From: a virus
Virus record (IMG/VR): IMGVR_UViG_3300037574_000223
Coordinates: 1-32,734 of that record
Strand: one strand, 5' to 3'
DNA: 32,734 bases
Shown here: positions 9,501 to 19,072 of the stretch, piece by piece
Layout of the letters: each line of letters begins with the position of its first letter
Numbering within the stretch: position 1 is the first letter of the stretch
Position numbers and translations under genes: made by a program
The notes under the pieces: generated by a model
Told to the model about the DNA's origin: nothing
The model's input: only the letters and a program-made list of their open reading frames with translations
Database searches by the model: none

Positions 9501-12500
9501 CTGGTAAGAGGGACGTAATTGCCGGGAAGTGGTATCCATTTTTCGGCATCGGCAACGACGGCTGGCTAAACAAGGGGAGCCAGTCAGAGATAAACAGTTA
9601 CTATAATAGCCCCACCTTGAGAGGGGCGGCACAGCGGTTGGATGATTCCATTGGTGATGTAAGGAAAGACCCCAATGTCCCAGTTGCCACAAAGAAACGA
9701 AAGGGAGGTCAACTGGTAAGCCCGTCCATTGAATTTATAAACGAAACCGTTGGCCTTCCCGGGTTAACCCACGACGAGGTGACAAGTAACAAGGCTGGGT
9801 TGGATTCCAACATAGCGGAGGTCATCGCACAGTTTGAGGGCCGAAGAGAGGTTGCTGTCCCGGGTGAGTTGGGTATTCCAGCACTGGCCCCGGGCGAAGA
9901 ACGTGGGCGCGTTGAGCTTCCTGAAGTTGTCCCTGAGCCGCAGCAGGATTTACAGGAGGGTGAGGAAGCAGAGGTTGATCTGGGCGCACCACGGGTGGAG
10001 TACGAGAACCCGGATGACAACACGTTTGTGATCAGCATCGACCGTGGGGCAAGGGCTCCAAGAAGACATTACAACTCGGTAGAACAATTTTATGCTGAGC
10101 CTGAGTCACACATCGGGGTGGTCTACCACTCGGCAGGCAGAGCAGATGTTATCGTTAAGCACAACGGCAAGACGGGTGACATAAACCTTGGCTACATTGA
10201 TGAGATTGGACGGTTTCGGCCCACTCATAAACTGAAACACTATGCCAAGGTGAAGAAGGGCTTTGGTCGTAACCCCGGAGCCACGAAATCGGGGACAACT
10301 CACCGTGGTTGGATCATCCCGAAGAACGTGGTGTCAGGGAAATCTCTTACAGACGAGAACATCTGGGAGCCGCTGCCCGGAACGTCCACCTATAACAGGT
10401 TTCTGAAGGCCAAGCACGCCGGGATGGGTGAAACCCGGATGATCAATCTCGTGATCAGCGAGATGAAGAATGTTGCCAAGCCTGCGTTGTCCCAGATGAT
10501 GCGCCAATTACAGGACGTCGGCGCACTGGGCATGGAGTCCGTATCCGCCACCATATTGGCAGCCAATAACTACCGAACAAAAGGGAAAGTTTACCCGCGC
10601 ACACTGGTGGAGAATGGCAACGTCAAGCGGCTGGCAAAAGAATTTGAGAAGGCTCTTACAATTCTCTCTAAGGCGGATCGCTTCTACGCCGTGATGCGCG
10701 ACGAGTCCGTTGGGTTTGACATGCAGGGCACAAGCGAGGAGGCTGAACTAGCAAGGGAACAAGCCGCATCTCGTCAGGCTGCGCTGTTGAACTTGCTCCA
10801 CGCCAATCTTGCCCCACCAACCAAACTCACCTTTAGAGATTTCAAGGTATGGGACGTGGGTAGACAACCCGGAACGCGAACGGTCGCAGAGTTTCCCAAC
10901 ACTAACCGGGGAGCCGTTGCGGGTTACAGGGCAGCGTCGAAGCAGGCGAACAAAAGGAAGAAGTCGCCAAGGGAACTTGTCCTTGCCCCGATTGTTACCG
11001 AGGTGGACTCAAAAACCAAGGGAGAGCTTCACGAGTTAAGGGTCGAAGAGGGTTACAAGCGGTACGGGCTTGAGGTTAGAGATGCGGATCGCATACCTCT
11101 GGACAAGTTGATTTCTGCACTCAAGGAGATTTACCCCGGCAAGAAATTTGAGATTGAGATACGACCACTCAAGTCGGACACGGAAACCTCGGTTCACGAA
11201 GCCAAGGCTGGGCTTCAGGGCACGCGCAAAAAAATAGATGGGCGTTCCGTGCATGTCACCCCGGGAGGTGTGATACCAATGCGTGACCCGGCTACCGGGG
11301 ACACGGTGATGGGTAGCCCCGACGTGATTGCCAAAGCTCCTCGTCGGCAGGTGAATAGGGCAACACTTGATATTAGTGGGCCTGAGGCTGCTCTTGATCC
11401 TGAGTTTGTTGACATGGTTCGGGCCATTGTGAAGTCGCTGAGCAACGAGGCCAAGAAGGCTCCGATTGATGAGAAGTACAACAAGGTACACAACAAGGAG
11501 CTAAAGCTGGAGGCGGCGAAGGCGAAGAGAGCGTTCATCAACAAGGCAAAAGAGGAGATAAAGAAGAAACTGCTCCATAAGCAAGGCCCCCTAGCAGGGA
11601 AAAGGCTACGGGAAGACGACGAGATGCCGCCGCCGTTGACCACGGCAGAGGCTAAGACACTCAAGGTCGGCCTAACAAAGAACGACAAGGCGATACTAGC
11701 CAAGGGGTCAGTCGTTAGCGAATGGTGGAATAAAATAATGAAGCCTTCGAGTCTGATCAAAAAGGGGTCAGCCGTGGTGAGCAGGCTATACGATGAAGGT
11801 CAAACGAGAGATTGGCAACCCGAGCTTGTCCCCTTTAGATCAGTAACCCCATCCGACCCGAAGCCAAAGTTTAGAACCGAAGAGTATGAGCGCGGCCAAC
11901 TGCCGAGCGACGTAATCGAGTACAGGGTTGGAGGCAGGAAGGTTTTTGTAGCTCAAGCCATAGACCCAGTAACAGGGGAGAAACTCAAGGAGTTCGAGTA
12001 CATGCTGGAGCGGGTTGACAATACCCCGGTAGCACTCCCGGCTGCCAAGAACATGAGGCAAGCCAAGAACGCCGTGGCTGATCTCATTAACATGGAGAAC
12101 AGTTCCCTTAACCTTGCCGCCGTTGGCAAGCTAATGGCCAGACTGCGCGACCTGAAGGGACAGGAGACACAGCAGGCCGTCGGGCTTGAGGCACTGGACA
12201 CAGCGAAAAAGATTTCAAGGGCTAGGAGATCACCGCTTACCGAGGACGGAGTCGAGGAGGATGCCAAGGAGGGCGCGGCTTTCGTTGAGGACGCACCGCT
12301 TACCGAGGAAGAGCTTGAGAAGCGTGCAATCGTTCGCTTCCGGGATAAGCCTCCCACATCCGATCCGATGCCACCGAAGAACCCTCTGTTAAAGAAGCAG
12401 ACAGAGGGCGCACCCCAGCGCAAGAAGATTGGCAAGCGCAACTACGAACAGACACCAACCGGGAAGTGGGTTTATGTGCCTGTCAGGTTTGAACATAACA

Positions 12501-15500
12501 ACGACTGGAGAACCAGCCACGACCTGTACCCTGTAGAGAAGATAGACGGCAAGTGGAACGAGATGAGGCCATCGAAGCCCATTGAGTTGAGCCGGGAACA
12601 GCAAGACCCTAACCTTCTTAACGTTGAGTCAGAGCAGACAACCAAGCAGCTTGAGAACCTTGAGGGCTGGCTAGATAAAACGCCTGCCGAGGCAACCGAG
12701 AAGGAGAAGGTTGACGCTGCTAAATTCTCCGACATCCCGGCGACGGATGACACAACAGAATTTAACATTGAGCTTACCGATGGTCAGTTCAGCCTAGTTA
12801 AAGGGATCGTTGAGTCGCACGGGGGAATCAAAGGGTTCCTGAATCATATTGAGAGTGCGATTGAAGGCAATGAGGAGCATGGCGGGTTGATGTTTACCTT
12901 GCTGAAGAAGTTCGTTGAGGAAAATAGGAAAGGGAGACAGAAGGTAATAAATGATCTAAGGGAAAGGGCGCAAAAGATCACTGAGGTAACTGGCCCGTTT
13001 ACCGAGGGGCAGAACAAGGCGGCTCTGGAAGAGAGGCTAAGGCTACTCAGGGAGGCAGATTTCATTGAGAGACAGGGGCCGTCCGACTTCAAGCGTAGCT
13101 TGAATAAACACGGCAAGAACGCCCTTCGCAGGTGGGCCAAGTGGGTTAGCCCGAACGAGTGGATGGCGGTGATGGAGTATGCCGAGGAGATTTACAGGCA
13201 CGTCACACCGAACAAGAAGCTGAGGGCGAAGTCAAAGAAGGCTGAGAAGATCGCCCTTCAGGTTCCGTCTGACATACCTGTAGCCAAGGGAGCGGTAGCT
13301 CTCAAGGAGTTGGTCAGTAGAAGCGACAACGGGTTAAGCCCGGAGGAGCGCATCACCACCATGCGCCTGTTGGACTCCATTGCCCCTGAGTTATTGGAGA
13401 AACTCTCTCTGAAGATAGGGGCTGAGTTAAATTCCGATGGCGACACCGAGGTGGAATACCTTGGTGAGTTCAACTCGCTACAGAACCTGATCACCCTTGC
13501 CGGGGACTCAAGTACCGACCCGGATGCGCTGCTTGAGGAGATCGCCCACTTCACGGCGAAGCTGCTGCCAGACGACCTGAGGCAACAGGCGGTCAAGCTG
13601 CACACCAAGGCGGTGGACAAGGCTATAACCAAGGCTGAGAACGAAATAAAAACAGCGACGGGTGATGATCGGCTTGCGTTGTCCAGCAAGCTGGGCGTCC
13701 TGAGAACCATCAAGGAACGGGGTCAGTTAACCAGTAACGAGTTCAGGGGTATCCTACCCAAGTCAGCAGAGGTTGGGGCAGATGTCTTTGATTCAATCAT
13801 CAAGGACACATACCACCTCTCCAATGCGGACGAGTTTTACGCCAACGCAATGGTCACCCGTGTGGGTGACTCCGAGTTTGGGCGGGCACGTCAGTTCCTT
13901 AATAACATACTTGATGCCATCAAGGCTGTCTTCGGGAACGCCAACGCACAGGTAAATCAATTTATAGGTAGAGCCAAGAAGTCTCTGGCTGATCCGAACA
14001 AGGCCAACAAGAATATGCGCGGCATGCTCATGCGGGAGAACGTGATCGCCAAGAGCCTCAAGACTCTAGTGACACCCAGCAAGCTCGCAGGCTCAGTGGC
14101 TACATCAATGCTACAGGCTGAAGGCGCATCCGAACTTGGTCAGCACGAGGAGGCAGCCAAGATGCGGCAGACGGCAGATGACAGAGTGTCCCAAGCGGGG
14201 GCTGTGGTCAGCGTCTACGAGTCCGTCCTGAGAAGGGTTCTCCCCGGGTTGCACCCGCACAGCGATGTGGCAAAGTATCTTAAAGCGAACGACATGGATT
14301 ACATCCTGTCAATGCTGGACGGGTTGCCCACTAGCTCTGACTACAAGCAGACATACAATAGGTTTATTGAGGAGGGCCGACCCGAGCTTGCTCAAACAAC
14401 CGCACTGTATGCCTTCCATTATATCAGGCAGATGGAGGTTCAGGCTGAACAACTTAGAGAGAGGGCTGACCAAGCGAAAGCAGAGGTAAGCAGCGATGTG
14501 TTCATTAACCGCGTCAAGCGGGCGGCGAAGAAAGAGAAATCCGTGGAGGCTGACCTTGAGAACGGGATAAGAGCTTCGCTTGAGATGGCCAGAACTCTTC
14601 TCGGAAAGAGCACTGACCCGGGGAGCAGGGCCAACGCTCTAACGAAAACCGTGGGCCTTGAGGAAATCAACACCGCATTAGCTGAGGTGGCTGCATTGGC
14701 TGAGGCTACAAAGAAACTAGCAAACATTCTCAGTGCAACACCTGAGGGGCTGGAACTGTTCAACCGTCCAGACATACGCGAAGCAGCCGAAGCAACCGAG
14801 GGCGACAGCAAGGACTACATGACAGGCGAGGAGATCGCCAAGCTGGCGGGGGAGGTTTACAACTACGTAACCCGACTCGGCGTAAACAAGAAGGACGAGA
14901 ACATGTGGAGGATCGCGTCCACCTTGTTTGTCGCAAACAACGGACTCAGGAAGAACGCTGTGATTCTGTCGATGCCCTTCTTTGAGGCCAAGGCAGCGGG
15001 TGAGCGACGTGTTGCCGAGTTGTTTAAGGTTCTAAGCTCCACTGACAAGGATGTCAGGATGAAGAAGCTCGACGAGCTTTTCACGGAGGTGATTGACTTG
15101 TCCTCTAAACAGGGACGAGAGAGGTATGTGGCCAAGCAGATGATGGCCAGCGTAAATACTGACCTTCAAAGGGCTGCCGATCTTGACCGTGCAGCCACGG
15201 CTGCCGAGAAAGTAATGGCTGACCCTGAGTTTTTGGAGTACCGCCAAATGGTTGGCGAACAGGCCGCCGTGGATGACGTTCCCAGCGGGGCAAGAAAACT
15301 TCACAAGGGGGAAAAAGGGGAAGTTGTAGTAACCGGGCAGCCAACGTTCTACGAAGATTTGGTCAACAACACACTCTATATTCCCAAGCCGCCAGACAAG
15401 CATGGCCCCGACAAGAAGAACAACGTTGTAAAGATACAGTTCTTTTCTGGGCAGCCGGGGATCGAGAACCTCAAGCTGGCTCACGAGGCGGCGGTGAACA

Positions 15501-18500
15501 TCCATAACTGGTTGATGGCCAACATGGACAATGAAACCGGGAAGCCGACCAGCCCTCATTGGAACTACTACTGGAACACTCTCCAGCAGTTGCAGGCCAC
15601 CTACACACACGAGTTGGTTTGGAATCTTCCAACAAACCAGAGAACGATAATGAGGGACACGTTCATGGGTGTGATGAAACATCTCGTTCACAACACTCCA
15701 ACCCGAGCGGCCCAGTTGGCGAAACGGTACATCGACAAGCATGAGATGTACTACACGTTTTTCGATCAATGGAAGGACAAGAGAAAAGCGAAGTGGACAA
15801 ACCTCTTGATCCGGGCAGCGAAGTCGCGCCCCGGGGAGTTTGCCAACGATACCGTTTTTAAAATAAAAGAAAGCAAGGAGCACCAAAAAACTGTCGGCAT
15901 AGCCAAGTGGGAGAAGAGGGTGGGCCGATACCTTCGGGACTCTTGGCAGGAAGGCGGCATGCGCTACGACGTGGGTGAGTTTATGCCCAACGGGGAACAG
16001 GTTACCAAGGAGGACATGGAGCTCATAAGGTATGAGTCAGAGATCACTGAGCAGGTATATGAATTTAACAGAAGGATAGCGGAGAAGGATGAAAGCGCAC
16101 AGCCACTAAGGGTAACCGACATCCTCAACATCAGGCGGCTCCCGATGAAGCGCGGCCCAATGATGATGCCAAGGAGGTTCAGCCGGGATGGCCGTGATCT
16201 TGTTAAAGCCTATGCGAAAGCAAAGGAGAGGTTTGTCGGTGCAGCCCTGTACAACGAAATCTTTACCGGGTCTGACGGGGAGCAGGCTATTATTTCGTTC
16301 CTGTCCGACCGCGACCCAGAATGGGTAACCTCCACTGGGGTGGACGGCAGCGGGTGGGACGATGTTTACGGAGTGATAACCGCCGAGATAAGGGACGGCT
16401 CCATGAAGGAGTTAGGCTACTCAACCGACCCAAGCGGGGTGGCGCAAAGGCTGTCTGACTTAACGGGAGTTCCTGTTCCAGAAGTAAAGGAGCAGTTGAT
16501 CAAGGAGCTCGACCCAGTGATGGACAATCTCTTCGGGATGCAGAATCCCAGCGGGACAGTGGACTCACCCACCTTAAAGATTCAGTCCCTCGATGCCCCG
16601 ACATCCCTGACGGAGGCCAGACTGGACAAGGTTGCACCGAGTTTTTTCTACACATTAGGTTTCAACAACGACCCAGACTTTCAGGCGTTTGTGGCTCAAG
16701 GCCAGATGCCAGCAGCCCTGAATGTTATCAAAGCATTGAAGTCAACCATCGTGGAGATGGAGGGGACAATGGCTGAACTCGGTAAAAAGTTTGAAGACAA
16801 ACAGAGGGAGTTGGGCAAGGGTAAACTTTCTAAAGAGGTGCAGAACGCTGTTGCCGAGGAACTAGGCATCGAGTTGAGAGGCCCCGCCTCACTGGAGGTG
16901 CTGCTTGAAGACAGGATCGAGATACTGAGAAAGTACACCTCGGACTTTGAAGGCTTGTACGGGACTACCGGGGAGACGAGCGCATACGCAATTGAAGATG
17001 TGCCCAAGGTCTACCAGCGGGCCTACGGTGCAACCATTGGGGGGCTCTTGGTTTCCCCCCTTGTCGCCCTGCGAAACAACACGGAGTCTGCGCTTCACGG
17101 CGCGATAACGATGAACCAGTTAACGGGGCAAACAGGGGCTGTCAACTTTGCTTACACGCTCATACGGATGTTGATGACCAATGTTATCAAAATGGGTGGC
17201 TCGTTCATCCTGTCCACAGGCAAGGTAGCCCTGTACAAGTTACCAGTTATCGGTACGTGGAAAATGGCCCAGAGGTTGACGGGGATGGACGGCCACCCGC
17301 GTCGGATTGCAGGGGCAATAGTGGCACTGCTTGCCCCGTCCGTTCAGGAGTACGCCGAGGTGATGCCAAGAAGGCTAAGGGAGCACAAAATTCTTGATGA
17401 TCAGAACCTCGGCATGGCAACCACTCCAGAGGAGACAGCGTTAAACTTTGCTGAGTTTATGGAGACGGGCGGCAGGGTTATGAGGCCAGAGGAAACGCAG
17501 AGAACCTCTACCAGTACGTGGGGTATTGTGGCGTTAGTTAAACGCTTGTTTATGAACGGGCTCGGGCAGGCTGAACAGGGGTTGGCTGTTCTTGGTAGGC
17601 CCCTGCTACAACGACTTGGTGATGTCAACGCCAACAACCTTCTGGCTAACCTAGCCCAGAACGTTGGGCACACATGGCAGCGCAAGGCAAAGGTGGCTTA
17701 CGCCAGACGGATCAAGACAGGGTCAGACCTTGGCGCACCCGCCAGCCTTGAAGAGGTGGCTGGAAATTACCTTGGAATTTTTAAGGCGAACAAGCTGAGC
17801 GTAGGGGAGGTAAGAGAGTTCTTTGCAGCTTCGGGTGTTCCAAACTTTGAAGCAGCAATCGAGGATTACTGGCGCAGGCTCGACGCCGCACCAAATAAGA
17901 AGGCACAGAAACAGGAGAAACTCTTCTCACAGGAGCAATTGGATCGCATGGCGGCTGTCATGGTGATGCAGAACAACACGGCGACCCCCCATAACCGACC
18001 GATGTGGATGAAAAAGAGCCGTGTGATGAACATGTTCTTTGCCTTGATGGGCTGGTCGTTTAACCAGAGCCAGAACTGGGTGAAGATGACTCACAAGACA
18101 TCCAGCACCAGCGAAAAGGACAAAAACCTACTCCGATTGCAGAAGGCGATAATGATCGCAGGTGCTATTGGGTTTCAAATCCCCATGAATGCCCTGCTTG
18201 AGATGCTCTCACGGAGTGTAGTCGAGGGGATGTACGGGCAGAAGAGGATCACGCGGCTGCCGTGGGAGACAACCGGGGGAACCGACGAAGCCTATGCGTG
18301 GTTGAGTTTGGGAAGCCAGTCCATCCCGCTGATCGGTTCAAGCATAAACGCATTGTGGCTGGACGCTCCCGGCAGGCCGCAACACATGCCGGGAAACCTC
18401 ATTATCAAGCAGTCGATGGCTCTCATTAACATTGGCACGGGCATCATGGACACGCGCAACTTGGAACATAGTATGATCAATGGCATTAACCAGTTACTGC

Positions 18501-19072
18501 CAATCAGTCGTACAGTAACCTACAGAATAAGCGAGTGGCAGCAGGATAAGACTAAGAACGACAATGCGTTCAGAAGGCTCCGCGCCATTTACGGTGATCC
18601 CAAGATGCGGAAGGGCATCATTGCCGGGACAATGCTTGGGGGCAAAAAGTTCAGCGAGTTCACTCCATACAGAGAATATTTTGCAGCCGCTGTTGCGGGG
18701 AACAAGTGGAAGAAGGCCAAGAAACTGTATGATGAGGCCATAATTGTTTATAGGCACGTCAGGGAGACATCGACAGGGAAGCGACCCAGCTACGCGGCTG
18801 CCGAACAGGCGGTCAGGTCTTCATTTGGGGCCATGAACCCCGTGTCCCGTGCGCTGAGGATTAAGCCGACAAGTAAGCAGTTTTATGAAAACATCTCTCA
18901 CGCTACTGAGTCCGACCACAAGGCCATCACCGCCTCGGTCGATAGCTGGAAGGAGGCTTATGCTAAGTTTCAACTCGGAAGGTCTTTCTGGGCTATGCCG
19001 TCAGAAGGGAGAGGCCGTCCGTCTCGCTCAAGGTGGAGGCAGTCATCCGGGCCGAAGGCGGTGGTGAGATAA
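6542..19072 (+). CDS. Giant 4176-aa polyvalent-type virion protein
   Basis: A single uninterrupted frame of 12.5 kb starts two bases after the upstream stop, without a Shine-Dalgarno site. Visible layout: charged N-terminus; Gly/Ala and hydrophobic segments at about 60-240 and 290-319; a segment around 331-382 with the FGFEATEEGLDQY pattern followed by a hydrophobic Gly-rich stretch; long acidic linkers (about 450-730) with two copies of a D-E-[FL]-G-x-F-Q-G motif; a compact aromatic/Gly block near 965-1040 (VPFYLSTG, WYPFFGIG); long charged helical regions; a metallopeptidase-like region with E-E-I-A-H at 2332-2336 and ADEFYA at 2429-2434; and a C-terminal region from about 3500 with hydrophobic segments near 3537-3575 and 3865-3895. 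This fits large 'polyvalent' phage proteins delivered into the host with DNA (Iyer/Aravind description), including the LPD38-like C-terminal type. The domain names are my reading, not a search result. The last 26 residues overlap the integrase gene. Confidence 0.75.
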   Translation: MPYSSIPALRTLGGISSAYKRAIKGPSPVLRDRLPDGFDTFEEYDTYLKGLRDYEEEKRRLDQRVIDDPEYRKLLSEQYGAITEMTEDSPATVALNVREGILGAPGALKKTGQEIVELGAEIFGASDEFKEGARLAREEVSKEVEEEKADALRGTGGGGGSEFAYELGQAGATELPFMAASGGSAAAIKLAARRGLKKTITKRVGEEAAEGVLKHSLGKKLIEDKLDKITTSAAMGVMTGVHTPRSASGGWTQAVEHLHPQYVKALQAQNRDNQWSPEEIDKMAYEQARESAVAPAIASGVITGALITAFGATGVERMFANPKVFKPALRDLAEQFGFEATEEGLDQYMQGVMEKYSYNPDKPFEEIMSETWHAMILGGLIGAKMSAPSIAIGKLREQRGEYESLDQRWAAWMDERRGNHPKDKAGLRKWVEDHTPATGEQAEEIIELLSAVDQMKRILALQAEGATKEEAESEAIEEQKVSEEELNELEDQGHDTADQRKKNEGLATFRSRGVASGEAENENALDEAEKIEAEEGIEAAEEYIEGFNSVAEQNEMNQSVSLDAVEQKVSKGEQLDEGDLEMITFAADLIKTAPQTNLGRKLYKTLDSIGRKISGGQYDTASEQRVRSELSDLPQDFYDTFPEAPADAPASDYDEFGTFQGSQVEQPVEGGEAFDELGVFQGAETVAEEESTVIEQAERESEMGVTNETLAQKLYDIKERIYTAGEDLSDLTVGDMVAAAKRFWTVAKDGRRQSYKTPAGVDKAVLGEAITQKVDGHELLVERAYEILVRDNPELGRIALNPEQTGSMRWGQKEDIVLGALSDYPVADIEYFTSAERIEEYNKQGERDPKIDQGIGRVIAPEARERLDWTRRPAWAPADTLPEEDPDQGDFVGLMTTKLDDATDTDELTDTALDLFDPSRPPGVEPEAVPAPEQTPIPWEGAEYDAEEGGFVPTSGTSPVVSLDGRMITIVDVNGVKVPFYLSTGRAGKRDVIAGKWYPFFGIGNDGWLNKGSQSEINSYYNSPTLRGAAQRLDDSIGDVRKDPNVPVATKKRKGGQLVSPSIEFINETVGLPGLTHDEVTSNKAGLDSNIAEVIAQFEGRREVAVPGELGIPALAPGEERGRVELPEVVPEPQQDLQEGEEAEVDLGAPRVEYENPDDNTFVISIDRGARAPRRHYNSVEQFYAEPESHIGVVYHSAGRADVIVKHNGKTGDINLGYIDEIGRFRPTHKLKHYAKVKKGFGRNPGATKSGTTHRGWIIPKNVVSGKSLTDENIWEPLPGTSTYNRFLKAKHAGMGETRMINLVISEMKNVAKPALSQMMRQLQDVGALGMESVSATILAANNYRTKGKVYPRTLVENGNVKRLAKEFEKALTILSKADRFYAVMRDESVGFDMQGTSEEAELAREQAASRQAALLNLLHANLAPPTKLTFRDFKVWDVGRQPGTRTVAEFPNTNRGAVAGYRAASKQANKRKKSPRELVLAPIVTEVDSKTKGELHELRVEEGYKRYGLEVRDADRIPLDKLISALKEIYPGKKFEIEIRPLKSDTETSVHEAKAGLQGTRKKIDGRSVHVTPGGVIPMRDPATGDTVMGSPDVIAKAPRRQVNRATLDISGPEAALDPEFVDMVRAIVKSLSNEAKKAPIDEKYNKVHNKELKLEAAKAKRAFINKAKEEIKKKLLHKQGPLAGKRLREDDEMPPPLTTAEAKTLKVGLTKNDKAILAKGSVVSEWWNKIMKPSSLIKKGSAVVSRLYDEGQTRDWQPELVPFRSVTPSDPKPKFRTEEYERGQLPSDVIEYRVGGRKVFVAQAIDPVTGEKLKEFEYMLERVDNTPVALPAAKNMRQAKNAVADLINMENSSLNLAAVGKLMARLRDLKGQETQQAVGLEALDTAKKISRARRSPLTEDGVEEDAKEGAAFVEDAPLTEEELEKRAIVRFRDKPPTSDPMPPKNPLLKKQTEGAPQRKKIGKRNYEQTPTGKWVYVPVRFEHNNDWRTSHDLYPVEKIDGKWNEMRPSKPIELSREQQDPNLLNVESEQTTKQLENLEGWLDKTPAEATEKEKVDAAKFSDIPATDDTTEFNIELTDGQFSLVKGIVESHGGIKGFLNHIESAIEGNEEHGGLMFTLLKKFVEENRKGRQKVINDLRERAQKITEVTGPFTEGQNKAALEERLRLLREADFIERQGPSDFKRSLNKHGKNALRRWAKWVSPNEWMAVMEYAEEIYRHVTPNKKLRAKSKKAEKIALQVPSDIPVAKGAVALKELVSRSDNGLSPEERITTMRLLDSIAPELLEKLSLKIGAELNSDGDTEVEYLGEFNSLQNLITLAGDSSTDPDALLEEIAHFTAKLLPDDLRQQAVKLHTKAVDKAITKAENEIKTATGDDRLALSSKLGVLRTIKERGQLTSNEFRGILPKSAEVGADVFDSIIKDTYHLSNADEFYANAMVTRVGDSEFGRARQFLNNILDAIKAVFGNANAQVNQFIGRAKKSLADPNKANKNMRGMLMRENVIAKSLKTLVTPSKLAGSVATSMLQAEGASELGQHEEAAKMRQTADDRVSQAGAVVSVYESVLRRVLPGLHPHSDVAKYLKANDMDYILSMLDGLPTSSDYKQTYNRFIEEGRPELAQTTALYAFHYIRQMEVQAEQLRERADQAKAEVSSDVFINRVKRAAKKEKSVEADLENGIRASLEMARTLLGKSTDPGSRANALTKTVGLEEINTALAEVAALAEATKKLANILSATPEGLELFNRPDIREAAEATEGDSKDYMTGEEIAKLAGEVYNYVTRLGVNKKDENMWRIASTLFVANNGLRKNAVILSMPFFEAKAAGERRVAELFKVLSSTDKDVRMKKLDELFTEVIDLSSKQGRERYVAKQMMASVNTDLQRAADLDRAATAAEKVMADPEFLEYRQMVGEQAAVDDVPSGARKLHKGEKGEVVVTGQPTFYEDLVNNTLYIPKPPDKHGPDKKNNVVKIQFFSGQPGIENLKLAHEAAVNIHNWLMANMDNETGKPTSPHWNYYWNTLQQLQATYTHELVWNLPTNQRTIMRDTFMGVMKHLVHNTPTRAAQLAKRYIDKHEMYYTFFDQWKDKRKAKWTNLLIRAAKSRPGEFANDTVFKIKESKEHQKTVGIAKWEKRVGRYLRDSWQEGGMRYDVGEFMPNGEQVTKEDMELIRYESEITEQVYEFNRRIAEKDESAQPLRVTDILNIRRLPMKRGPMMMPRRFSRDGRDLVKAYAKAKERFVGAALYNEIFTGSDGEQAIISFLSDRDPEWVTSTGVDGSGWDDVYGVITAEIRDGSMKELGYSTDPSGVAQRLSDLTGVPVPEVKEQLIKELDPVMDNLFGMQNPSGTVDSPTLKIQSLDAPTSLTEARLDKVAPSFFYTLGFNNDPDFQAFVAQGQMPAALNVIKALKSTIVEMEGTMAELGKKFEDKQRELGKGKLSKEVQNAVAEELGIELRGPASLEVLLEDRIEILRKYTSDFEGLYGTTGETSAYAIEDVPKVYQRAYGATIGGLLVSPLVALRNNTESALHGAITMNQLTGQTGAVNFAYTLIRMLMTNVIKMGGSFILSTGKVALYKLPVIGTWKMAQRLTGMDGHPRRIAGAIVALLAPSVQEYAEVMPRRLREHKILDDQNLGMATTPEETALNFAEFMETGGRVMRPEETQRTSTSTWGIVALVKRLFMNGLGQAEQGLAVLGRPLLQRLGDVNANNLLANLAQNVGHTWQRKAKVAYARRIKTGSDLGAPASLEEVAGNYLGIFKANKLSVGEVREFFAASGVPNFEAAIEDYWRRLDAAPNKKAQKQEKLFSQEQLDRMAAVMVMQNNTATPHNRPMWMKKSRVMNMFFALMGWSFNQSQNWVKMTHKTSSTSEKDKNLLRLQKAIMIAGAIGFQIPMNALLEMLSRSVVEGMYGQKRITRLPWETTGGTDEAYAWLSLGSQSIPLIGSSINALWLDAPGRPQHMPGNLIIKQSMALINIGTGIMDTRNLEHSMINGINQLLPISRTVTYRISEWQQDKTKNDNAFRRLRAIYGDPKMRKGIIAGTMLGGKKFSEFTPYREYFAAAVAGNKWKKAKKLYDEAIIVYRHVRETSTGKRPSYAAAEQAVRSSFGAMNPVSRALRIKPTSKQFYENISHATESDHKAITASVDSWKEAYAKFQLGRSFWAMPSEGRGRPSRSRWRQSSGPKAVVR
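8501..8587 (+). repeat. Two-copy motif inside the giant protein's acidic linker
   Basis: The giant protein carries D-E-F-G-T-F-Q-G at residues 654-661 and D-E-L-G-V-F-Q-G at 675-682, exactly 21 residues apart and joined by an acidic Val/Glu/Gly linker. Sequence of this kind in a disordered acidic region is typical of short linear binding motifs. The partner is unknown. Confidence 0.6.

Noticed and set aside
15032-15886. Long antisense frame (284 codons) within the giant gene
   Set aside because: Long antisense frames are expected opposite a GC-rich coding strand; no start signal or domain features support it.
18168-18186. T-arm-like string around GGTTTCAAATCCCC, possible tRNA fragment or att site
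   Set aside because: It lies inside the coding frame of the giant protein, the stem has mismatches and no acceptor or anticodon arm could be found nearby.
6542-19072. Possibility that the giant protein is an N4-like virion RNA polymerase
   Set aside because: The motifs expected of a T7/N4-type polymerase were not found on reading the sequence; size alone is not enough.
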